Of a DNA stretch of 24,565 bases, positions 1 to 7,997 are shown in pieces (the stretch's first letter is position 1; the number at the start of each line of letters is the position of its first letter). The position numbers were made by a program, and so were the translations under genes. Below the pieces are notes generated by a model that searched no databases, was not told the origin of the DNA, and saw nothing but the letters and a program-made list of their open reading frames with translations. The stretch is from Saccoglossus kowalevskii (taxonomy: Eukaryota > Hemichordata > Enteropneusta > Harrimaniidae): positions 491,023 to 515,587 of the forward strand of contig NW_003131855.1 of NCBI RefSeq assembly GCF_000003605.2, given 5' to 3'.

Positions 1-200
1 TAGGGAGCATGCGGTGTCTGGCGTCCGTCTGTCCGGCGTCAGTGGACGACTTTTTCTCTAAAATAGCTGAACCGTTTGCCTTGATTTTTGGTGCGAAGGT
101 GCATTAGGGGTAGGAAATGGGGATTTGTTCATGGGAATGTGGTTCGCCAATAATTCTGCAAATTGGGTCAAAAATGGTTACAAACATTCATTTTGACAGT
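1..200. repeat. probable fragment of an interspersed repeat
   Basis: The stretch opens with a GC-richer run of GTCCGTCTGTCCGGCGTC type, then text of the form GCTGAACCGTTTGCC..TTGATTTTTGG, and ends near a TTGGGTCAAAAATGG string. A similarly organised segment lies at 2430-2560 (GCTGGGCCAATTTCC..CTCAAACTTTG, then TTGGATCAAAGATGG). Two diverged copies of the same layout suggest an old interspersed repeat entering from the left edge. Family, ends and target-site duplication cannot be seen. The short open frame inside it looks accidental. Confidence 0.3.
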
Positions 201-226
201 TTCTATCATATTCACTATATAGTTAC

Positions 227-245
227 TTTATTTATTTATTTATTT
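227..245. repeat. (TTTA)n microsatellite
   Basis: About four and a half perfect TTTA units, a simple low-complexity repeat. Confidence 0.8.
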
Positions 246-1024
246 GGTATTCAGACAGCACACCTGAGCAGCACCTTTGCTTATGAACTGTCCAATGAAG
301 TTGACTAATGTTCTTTCTCACAATTCAACAATATTTACCCAGTACAGCATGTTTTATATGCCTTAATCCCAACTATTCCAGGCTAACTATTGACTTGAAC
401 ATTTTCATCTGTGACAAAATGTAATTTTTCACAACTGTAGCTAATAACACTTTATATATCGTATACATTTTCAATTGGTTTTCATAATTCAGTAAAAATG
501 CTATCGACAAATATCTACTATAGTCAAATGACCAATTTGCCGGTGAACGTCAGGCATTGACCTATTTTTGATTAAGTACTACTGAAACTCTACAGTCTGC
601 TCATCATGTCAGCAGAATCCGTAAGCGCTGGTGTATAGTTCAGCATCCAATCCCATAAAACTTTATTTCTTCTATTATTGTAATAATACGAGCCTAATAT
701 GCAATTTAACATGTTTTATAGACAAACAAAGTAAACTTGTTAATTAGTATTTTGGCTTGCACCTCTGTCAGAGGTGTAGAAATTAATCTGTACTATTTAA
801 ATTATTGCTCAATGGGAATCTGAGGGGAAACTGAAAGATCAAAGCTTGAAAAGAAAGTAAGTTTGATTTATGCCAATGTAACTTGTAATGGTTTGTGTTC
901 ATATAATTGTATCACCTGCTTCATTATTAACTTAATTATAATATTCATTATATATGCACATTTGTAATTGTGCCCAATTGGAAAATTGTTGCATTTACAA
1001 ATAATATATCAAATTACAAATTAT
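246..1024. other. AT-rich non-coding stretch
   Basis: No convincing gene. The only exon-like feature is 825-856, which ends in a good donor (AAAAGAAA then GTAAGT) and reads ETERSKLEKK in one frame. Its acceptor is poor and its exit phase does not match the next candidate exon at 1032, so it is not called as an exon. Confidence 0.5.
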
Positions 1025-1093
1025 ATGACAGATCTAAGAAGAAGAGTCCAGAAGTCAAGTACTAGTATGTCAGCTCAAGTAACTAATGATGAG
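1025..1093 (+). CDS. candidate exon of an unidentified gene (exon-like segment 1)
   Basis: Reads MTDLRRRVQKSSTSMS.. up to a possible donor at GAG/GTAGAA (GT at 1094-1095). It could be a first coding exon starting at ATG 1025, or an internal exon entered after the acceptor-like ATGACAG at 1025-1031. The product would be basic, then serine/threonine-rich, then acidic. It leaves in phase 0, which matches the entry phase of the segment at 1793. If unspliced, the frame stops at 1100-1102. No protein family is recognised; the support is splice-site shape, phase compatibility and protein-like composition only. Confidence 0.25.
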
Positions 1094-1792
1094 GTAGAAT
1101 GAATGTCATATTTTTAGTTAGCTAAATTAAGGAAGAATGTTACCATTCAAAACCTAAACATGGGGTGATAAGTAAATGTCAATATTTTATTCCAAATTTT
1201 GTACAAAATTAATCAATATGCATCTACCCATAATTCATCAGGTATTGTGTGCTCAATATAATTACATATTTTGAATAAATATAATAACACGAAAATTAAA
1301 ATTCTACCATAAACATCTTCAATACTATATATAATGTTGTCAGCCATGCAAAACATTGGATACAGAAATATATTTTTCTCCATAGACAAAATCAATGGAC
1401 AATTTTTAGGACATATTTTGATACTGCTAAATTTGAATGGGAACAGTCAACTTTTATTTTATTTGACATAAATTGAAACATTATTTCTGAAAGTATTTTG
1501 TAAGTATGAGAAAAATACGAATGGTAGCACATTACCTGAAATAAGAGTTCAGTTAGGCAAAGTAAGAAGACTGACTAAATACTATGATAGTTTCCCAATG
1601 AATACACTGATATCAGTGACATATGTAAGATTTAGTTACATGTATTATTTAGTCTTTTGTGCAAGAGGTTCAGAGGATAATGCATTATCTTAACACATCC
1701 GCGACTGAGTATGCCGGTGAGATAACAAATTTCTCGGATGTCGATGAGTTAAAACAGCTTCAATTCATTTACAATAAAATGATTCATTGCAG

Positions 1793-1840
1793 ATTGATAA
1801 ACTCATATATGAGATATCAAGCCTTGAGAATACACCTCCA
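1793..1840 (+). CDS. candidate exon of an unidentified gene (exon-like segment 2)
   Basis: A good acceptor (TGATTCATTGCAG, AG at 1791-1792) precedes a 48-nt frame reading IDKLIYEISSLENTPP, then a possible donor GTAAAA at 1841. It is in phase 0 at both ends and so joins cleanly to the segment at 2285. The product is amphipathic and helix-like, of the sort seen in coiled-coil or helical-bundle proteins. A competing frame (1659-1844, no ATG start, ending HLQ then stop) overlaps it. That frame also looks protein-like (..FSDVDELKQLQ..), so the exon limits here are uncertain. No family is identified. Confidence 0.3.
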
Positions 1841-2042
1841 GTAAAATCCTGCTAAGAAAGTAATAGGGACTGCTGTAAAGAAAGAGATAATGTAAGTTAA
1901 AATTTGAAATGTATTTATATGTAAATATGCCCCCCTGCTTGACATTTTTTATTTTTGTATGGCGTCATAATAATCTATTTAGAAAACAACATTTTCTAGA
2001 CTAAATGGGAGCTACATTGTAATATCTTTGTGATTTCCTGCC

Positions 2043-2096
2043 ATCAGTGTAATATCTGGTATCATTGTAATATCTGGTATCATTGTAATATCTGAA
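2043..2096. repeat. 18-bp tandem repeat, three units
   Basis: Three consecutive 18-bp units (2043-2060, 2061-2078, 2079-2096) of the form ATCATTGTAATATCTGGT. The first unit differs at one base and the last at the two final bases. A related CATTGTAATATCT string sits just upstream near 2015. Confidence 0.85.
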
Positions 2097-2284
2097 ACTA
2101 CTGGACAAATTGAGCTGATACTTTGTACACAGGCACTACAAGAGCTGATTATTTTTTTAGTTGTTATTTGTTAGTTGTGTAAATTTATTAAAATTTAAAA
2201 CAAACATATACATGTGGTAATGAACAAATCTACACCTCTAATAATTAATGTGAAATTCATACATATAAATATTCTCGTTCACAG

Positions 2285-2352
2285 ATTTCCCAGAGACCAA
2301 GACCAGAAGTTGATAGTACCATAGATCTGACTTTAGACAGTGATGAGGAAAG
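2285..2352 (+). CDS. candidate exon encoding a SUMO-interacting motif
   Basis: The acceptor TTCTCGTTCACAG ends at 2284 and the donor AAAG/GTGTGT starts at 2353. The frame reads ISQRPRPEVDST, then IDLTLDSDEE, leaving in phase 2. A hydrophobic I-D-L-T-L core (2321-2335) followed at once by acidic/serine residues DSDEE (2336-2350) is the classical SUMO-interacting motif. It is seen in nuclear SUMO-pathway proteins such as PIAS ligases, TOPORS and RNF4-type ligases. Such a motif shows only that the protein may bind SUMO non-covalently; the exon does not identify the protein. It joins in phase to 1793-1840 upstream and 3244-3282 downstream. The gene could be intact but spread over more exons, or a relic. 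Confidence 0.45.
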
Positions 2353-2389
2353 GTGTGTGCAGCCATTGTATATTTACTCATTAGTCCAA

Positions 2390-2886
2390 AGTGAGTGAGT
2401 GTGTATGCATTGTATGTATGTATCGGTTCGTCTGGGGTCATATCTTGGAGATGGCTGGGCCAATTTCCCTCAAACTTTGTGTATACCTAGGTAACGATGG
2501 AAGATATGTGAACCTGCTTTCGATTTGTGATTGGATCAAAGATGGTCGACGGTTTGTCATTCTGTTTCTCATTATCTGTTGCCTCGTCCTGGGTATGTAG
2601 GCCATTTTCGTCCCCGTTCAGGCGTAGCCTGAAAAGGGGACTTTATAATTCAGGTTTTGTCAAATGTTCATTTTCCATTATCTATATACCATTTTCCGAC
2701 TCAGTCTCCAACATTTTCTCAGAAATTCTACAGCAGATATCAGTGAAACTTGGCAGCTTGATGAACAAGTCTCTGACGAGTATGCAGATTTGAAAATCCC
2801 AAGTGGGTCTTTTTCACGATTTTCATCAAAAATTACCTATCCTGGCAACATTGAAAGAACGTCTGCGCATGCTCAGAATAAATAAA
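2390..2886. repeat. probable interspersed repeat with a 30-nt hairpin
   Basis: This segment contains the GCTGGGCCAATTTCC..CTCAAACTTTG and TTGGATCAAAGATGG strings that echo the window's first 200 bases. At 2611-2640 there is a strong hairpin: TCCCC, one unpaired G, TTCAGGC, loop GTA, GCCTGAA, then AA and GGGGA. A second motif, GTGAAACTTGGCAGCTTGATG (2742-2762), has the same style. Overlapping short open frames here are mutually inconsistent and look accidental. The element lies in the intron between the candidate exons at 2285 and 3244. The superfamily is unknown. Confidence 0.35.
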
Positions 2887-2887
2887 T

Positions 2888-3099
2888 TACTGTAAAATAC
2901 TTTATTTTCACTTGCACATTTTTTTGCTATTTTTGCTGAAGAATGTTTCAGTTAAAATAAAATTCAGCGAATATACCCTTTTTCCTATATTTTACAGTCA
3001 ACTTGTTAAAAATCAATGAAAATAAATTCAATACAAAACACCCAGAAAAAGTCTTTTCAGCGAATGATAATTCCAGGTGAAATAAAATATTTTACAGTA
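2888..3099. mobile_element. TA-flanked MITE with CTGTAAAATA terminal inverted repeats
   Basis: The left end TA-CTGTAAAATACTTTATTTTCAC (from 2888) is the inverse of the right end GGTGAAATAAAATATTTTACAG-TA (to 3099). The terminal inverted repeats are about 25 bp, with one gap. Both ends are flanked by TA, the target site of Tc1/mariner-type elements. The 208-bp body (2890-3097) has no coding capacity, so it would depend on a transposase encoded elsewhere. An extra internal TATTTTACAGT at about 2988 suggests a composite or internally duplicated element. It sits in the intron upstream of the candidate exon at 3244. Confidence 0.65.
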
Positions 3100-3243
3100 G
3101 ATTAGATATGTGAGTAACGCTGCTGTTATTACAGCACGTGATTTCTCCATTGCCTGCAATTTATTATAATACATGTCTTCTGTTCGGCTCAGTGGTTTCA
3201 TTCACTAGTTACTAGAAGAACTAGTCACCTTATTTGATTTCAG

Positions 3244-3282
3244 GAACTTCAAGAAGTCGGTATAAGAGACGTGTTTGCAAAG
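3244..3282 (+). CDS. candidate 39-nt exon, possibly the last coding exon
   Basis: Strong splice sites on both sides: TTATTTGATTTCAG ends at 3243, and AAAG/GTAAGTTC follows at 3283. Joined in phase 2 from the SUMO-motif exon, it reads R-NFKKSV then TAA at 3263-3265, giving a short basic C-terminus after the acidic SUMO-interacting motif. The stop would lie within 20 nt of the exon end, compatible with an intron in the 3' UTR. Two other frames are open throughout (ELQEVGIRDVFAK and TSRSRYKRRVCK), so the true frame depends on the upstream exon actually used. Confidence 0.35.
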
Positions 3283-3703
3283 GTAAGTTCTCCAGTTTCA
3301 GTAAAATTGAATGTATATTGGGGTACGATTGGTGTACATTCCATAACTACGGAAGTGAATATTATGATGATTGCCAGCTTTATATTCTTATGAAAAGCCA
3401 ATAAAGCAAACAATTGTATCCAATCTACGAACTAGTTTGTAAATTGTATACCCTGTCAAATTATTGTACACGAACGATTAATTCACAAGGACATAGTTTT
3501 CAAGTAAATCGTTTTCTGGTCTTGTCTTGCTTGTGTCGCGATTTCCGAAATATCCACAACTCAGGGGACAAGAATGTTCCTGTGTCGATCAATTTATCCA
3601 TTATATAATAGCAGGTTGCCTATGATTATATTCGTATTTTTTATACTGTGAGCATTAAACTGTTAGTTGTAATGAAGATTTTGCCGATCTTGTGCGATTT
3701 AAC

Positions 3704-3730
3704 ATGGCGGATGTACAGTGACAACACGTG
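3704..3730 (+). promoter_or_regulatory. composite YY1-like / E-box site
   Basis: ATGGCGG at 3704-3710, preceded by AAC, matches the core of the YY1 binding motif common at animal transcription starts. CACGTG at 3725-3730 is a palindromic E-box (USF/MYC type). The pairing recurs at 4169-4193 and at both Gal3ST copies. Function is inferred from motif shape only. Confidence 0.25.
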
Positions 3731-4168
3731 TATGGACCGTCGGTCGGGTACAGTCTGCAACGGACCATGAAATCGCCGGGCGTTTTTCAGCAGTTTTTTT
3801 TTTCAGTTTTTTTTTCAATATTTGTATATTTCATTCACTCCTGGCGCCTAAAAGAGTCTAATTTATATTTTACCGTAGTCATTGAGACATTGACACATAT
3901 TCAAGAGTATGATGTTTATTGTGCATAGCGTGAATGGGTAAGCTTCGTTTCACAATGAGCTGTTATTTCTGTGAACAATGTTAAATTATTCTTTGAATGT
4001 TCAGTTTATTTTTTTGAAAACAAGAAATTTTTTGCTTTAAAAACAATCATGCCGTTTTCTCCGTCAAAATCAAAGCATAAAGATTTTGCTACAACATCGG
4101 TGAATCTCCACTATCGTGTTGCGTTATCCACGAGATTACTGAACCGTCATTAACATATTTAAATGAGC

Positions 4169-4193
4169 CACGTGTAATGAAAAAACATGGCGG
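4169..4193 (+). promoter_or_regulatory. composite E-box / YY1-like site
   Basis: CACGTG at 4169-4174 is followed by AACATGGCGGAT (core ATGGCGG 4187-4193). The ATGGCGG box with its AAC/AT flanks repeats the site at 3704, but the order of the two boxes is reversed. An ATG frame from 4187 (MADIVSYRAF..) stops after 18 codons and is not called as a gene. Confidence 0.25.
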
Positions 4194-4970
4194 ATATCGT
4201 ATCGTATCGAGCATTTACATTCGAAATCATTCGTTTACGATGAAACTAAGTTGAACATTACTTCCAATTCACAAAAATTCAATGAATTATTTTTTTGTGC
4301 GTTATTATAATCATTACTGAATAATAATCAACAATTGCAGTACTTCGAAAATACCGTGATCATTTGCTACCGGTACTAACCACTAAGCAATGTATTCGTG
4401 TTTTTATTTATTCGAAACTTCTTTCAGAAAATACTTTACTTTTCGTTATCAACAAAATTATATCAAAAAATAATGCATATTACATTATGTGATTTTTTGG
4501 GGGGATTCAATTCCAACATTTCGCGATGCCTATTTTAACCAAGGCCTTTCACACTTGAGTGTGACACCTAAACCAGAGGTTTTATGGTGTATTAACTGAC
4601 ACTAAATGAAAAGGCCGTTGAATCTTATTCAAATTTATAAGTACATGTTATTATGTATTTCATTATGAAAGCTGACTAAATTAAATGTGATCTTATTTGT
4701 AATTGAACAGAATTATGATTTATATCGGTAATGACGTTTTCATCCAATATTAATTGTGCAATTGTTAAAATGCCTACGTACACATTTATTGTTTTTGTTT
4801 CTGTTGCCTTGGAATAGACATTTGTAAAAACAATTAAAAAAATCATGCTTGATTAAAATTCAAAAAAAAAATGTTGCCATGTGCCCCTGTTATCTGTTTC
4901 CAACTTCTTCCAGATGTTGTTCTATGTACAATGGATACATTTTAAATAATAAACCTTACTGTGTTAATAA

Positions 4971-5060
4971 CAAATTATATTTGACAACATGAGAATGATT
5001 CTGATGTCCAGCAGTGATGTTGAAACAAACCCAGGTCCTGGTAATATACTGAGACCTGAT
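4971..5060 (+). pseudogene. remnant of a transposable-element reading frame with a 2A-like ribosome-skipping motif
   Basis: Between an in-frame TAA at 4968-4970 and another at 5061-5063, a 30-codon frame contains MRMILMSSSDVETNPGPG. The D-V-E-T-N-P-G-P octet (5016-5039) matches the 2A consensus D-x-E-x-N-P-G-P, at which ribosomes release the chain between G and the last P and continue. Outside viruses, 2A peptides are established at or near the N-terminus of non-LTR retrotransposon proteins in sea urchin, amphioxus and other marine invertebrates. Here the hydrophobic lead-in is short, the residue before D is S rather than the usual G, and no reverse transcriptase frame follows within the next 500 bases. 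This looks like an isolated fragment. The flanking stops make present-day function unlikely. Confidence 0.55.
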
Positions 5061-5063
5061 TAA

Positions 5064-5639
5064 CAAAAAAGTCATGTACATCCAGGTTCCCTCAGATTTA
5101 TTAATGCAGTTTCTTGAGCAAGTATACATGTATGTCAAATAGTTTTGTTGCACTTGTGTACTCTGGGTTTCTGAACATGGGTCAGTGGACGTTTTTAGTT
5201 GTCAGTACAAAACTGGATTATGGGAAATCACTTTATGATGAGTTGTACCCACAAAGAGTACATATTTATCACCTGTTTGCGGATGTTCTTTGTACTACTT
5301 TATAATCAGATAACGGGGACTGTGACATTTCATGTCTTGTCTTTTGAATTTTGCATATACCTTGGACATAAACATTCAAATCAAATGGGAACTGACGCTG
5401 GAAGTGTATTGATCTGTAATAGCTCAAACAACAACGGTTAATTCATGCCCTCCAAAAAATAAATATCATTGAGACAGAATTAAAAAAGGGGCTGTAGCAC
5501 AAGAGAATGTGATCTTCAGTGATGTCTAAAATAGTTCAGACATATCTTGAATCAGATTAAGCATTGTAAGAATTGAATTTTAATGTAATTTAGTCTTTAA
5601 AGGAGTATGACAATGATTGTAACTGTGTGTTTTGTCTCC
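5064..5639. other. unassigned stretch between the 2A remnant and the transposase remnant
   Basis: Short frames (for example 5114-5305 and 5199-5441) overlap each other and resemble no known protein. The stretch may be an untranslated or 5' part of either flanking element. A polypyrimidine-rich acceptor-like TTTTGTCTCCACCAG just before 5645 fits a splice acceptor for the transposase remnant. Confidence 0.4.
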
Positions 5640-7700
5640 ACCAGGGAAACGTATAATGGTCAGTCAATACTGATGTCAGGAAGAAGAAAAAAAGATACAC
5701 ACCAAAAAAAAGTTGCAGACATCCTTCTAACTCAAGCCATAGAGGAACCAAACATAATATGTGACAACACACCAACAAGGGTTGATAGAAATGCTAGTTT
5801 CGTTCTTAATTTAGCTGTAGTTGGAGAAGACATACTGGCTGATGACAATGGCAGTTACAGGTCAAGTGGAACTCGTCCTAGATATGTATATCTCAGAGAC
5901 CATATTCCTGTCCATGAAACACTAACAATGCTATCCACTGTGAAGAAAGAAGATTATGATTTTCTGGACTGTAATATATTTGTTTTATTTACCCTAAGTT
6001 CCTTTTTAAAATCATCTTCAGATTTTCACAGGGTAGTTCATTGTTTCAAATCTTTCACCGGCCAGGGAGGGCTGTCCTCATACTATTATGAGTATTGCCA
6101 CTTGCACTATTATTTTGACAAGAATGAACATGAGTTACCAGTTGCAGAATATGCAAAAACAATTTCAACCTTATAGAAAAACTGCGCCAAGTGTTCGTAG
6201 TCAGCTTAAAAAGAAGTGTGAGACAGAGACACCAAGAGAAGCGATGTCAACATTTTCTAATGAAAAGAGAGGTTTTCTTGCAGCAAAATCATCTGGAACA
6301 TTGCCAAGGAATTATAAACAAGTGGATAATTTTAGGTACAGAAGTGAACAGGGTAGTGAACAAAAGAATGAGAAGGATATATTAGCAAATGTAATGGAAA
6401 CTCGCAAACTCTTTATGAACAAACCGTACTAGAGGCTACATCAAGACCAATGTGTTTGTTTGGAAATGCAACATCATTTATTTATATGGAAAGGTTTGGT
6501 TGTGCTCCAAGACCAGACAATGCAGTTCTAACTATAGACCCAACTTTTAATCTTGGAACGTTTTATTTGATAGCGACATGTTATACAAACCCGGGTATCA
6601 GAACAAACACTCATCAATTTTTATTGGTCCACCTTTTATGCACTATTAGAAGGATTTCGCAGCATATCATTATTTAATATGTGGCATATTTTCGCAAAAT
6701 AAAGACATGGCTGCCCTGACATATTTTGAAACGGATGATGAAGAGGCATTATCTAGTGCATTTAGTGCAGTATTTTCATATAGTGATCATCTCAGATGCT
6801 TTCTGCATAGTAGAAAAACATAGAAAGTAAACTGCTGAAGTTAAATATTCCTAGAAGGGAAAAATCTATAATTTTTTCAGATATATTTGGAGTTCAGACG
6901 GGAGAACATTACCAGGAAGGCTTAGTTTATGCCAAAGATGCAGATCAACTTCATGCTCTCACAGACAGTTTACAAGTGAAGTGGAATGAACTTGAGTCTC
7001 CGTATATGCAACATAGTGTGTTAGTATCACAATTTCATACATGGTTCGAAGGGAACATGATAAAAGATGTTAGGAATCGCAATGGTTGAAAGAAGTCCTT
7101 TACAACTAGCCAGTCAGAGAGTTTAAATGCCATGATCAAACGCAAGGTGAAAGTATGAGGCTAATCAGGTACCAGAATTCATAACATTACTGCAATCCAT
7201 TTATGATGAACAAGAAGAATTGGTGATAGCAGCATTTGTTGGTGAAGGAGACTTTAAATGTCTTGGATGTTTGTCAGAATTTACTGTTGGTGAACAATAT
7301 TTTCAGTGGTCTCTTTATCATAAACAATGTCATGAGAACAAATCTATGGTCAAGCATGGGTCAGTGAGACTCTAGAAGATAGAGACTTGCCAAATAAAGA
7401 TGAAGAGTATAATATGAGGTCTGAACTTAGTAGCCGAGAGCCATTGTCAAGTTTAGAAATAAATGGCATTAGTAAAGAGAAAGTTTCTTCCATGTTAGCA
7501 AAAGCTGAACGCCTGATTAAAAGTAACCGTGTGAAACCAGCATTTCAGGATGAAGATTTTTTCGTTGCTGACATTGGAAACGAAAGTAATCCCCATTCGG
7601 TACAAAGTAAAGATGTGGGAAAGTATACTTGTGATTCTGGAAATAAAGTGAACAAATGTCAAATCTCTCTCACATTCAATTTATTGAAGGCTTTACAGCC
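5640..7700 (+). pseudogene. decayed MULE-like transposase with C-terminal SWIM-like zinc-finger region
   Basis: Conserved blocks of one long invertebrate transposase family appear in the right order, spread over three frames. They are: an N-terminal block LAVVGEDILADDNGSY (5806-5853); SGTLPRNYKQV (6292-6324); the catalytic-region block LTIDPTFNLGTFY (about 6527-6565); IGPPFMHY (6623-6646, followed by an in-frame TAG); HLRCFLH (near 6789-6809); SDIFGV..EGLVYA (6880-6932); SQSESLNAMIKRKV (7112-7153); and a C-terminal GKYTCDS (about 7618-7640), where the family has a SWIM zinc finger. Such proteins are DDE transposases of about 800 residues that cut and paste their own element. At least four frameshifts (near 6165, 6425, 6600 and 7155) and stops (6647-6649, after RKT near 6820, after NRNG near 7088, after VRL near 7374) make it dead. 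The finger's later Cys/His ligands are scrambled, exactly where the segmental duplication begins. Superfamily assignment is less sure than the identity as a transposase. Confidence 0.65.
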
Positions 7701-7997
7701 TGGGTCCATGAACCAGAGTTATTACACTTTTTCGAATGTGTTCCTACACAGTACTGTAATATATTTGCACTGCTGTACAAAAAAGACCGGCACGTTAATG
7801 GTTGCTTCTATGAGACACATTTGTATTGCTGTAATCACGTGACATTATTTCAGTACATGTTCGGAATTTCAGTCAATGGAACATTATCGAGTGTAAGAGG
7901 GTATACAAATATCGAATCCATCAGCAATGTTTTATTTTCTGTTTTTAAGCCACCATTTGTTAAGGCCAGTAAAATGCATCATGAGTTCATAGTTTAA

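Larger units (their letters stand above)
3283..4985. other. non-coding stretch with locally raised CpG content
   Basis: No gene is recognised. Between about 3500 and 4400 CpG dinucleotides are noticeably more frequent than in the flanks, and two CACGTG plus ATGGCGG motif pairs occur here (listed separately), so a promoter for a gene not visible in this window is possible. A perfect small palindrome TCACACT-TG-AGTGTGA lies near 4549. From 4600 to 4985 the sequence is plain AT-rich DNA. Confidence 0.4.

Noticed and set aside
1659-1844. 61-codon frame ending HLQ
   Set aside because: No ATG start. It overlaps, in another frame, a segment with better splice sites (1793-1840). It remains an alternative but is not called separately.
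2527-2885. Two overlapping plus-strand frames (88 and 73 codons)
   Set aside because: They lie inside repeat-like DNA with a hairpin, in conflicting frames, with composition unlike a protein.
4187-4243. ATG frame MADIVSYRAF.. as a first exon
   Set aside because: It stops after 18 codons, with no donor site of quality. The ATGGCGG is better explained as a regulatory motif core.
7656-7997. 113-codon frame after the duplication breakpoint
   Set aside because: Copy 2 has in-frame stops in the same frame, and the sequence resembles no complete protein. At most its first residues are a relic of the transposase tail.
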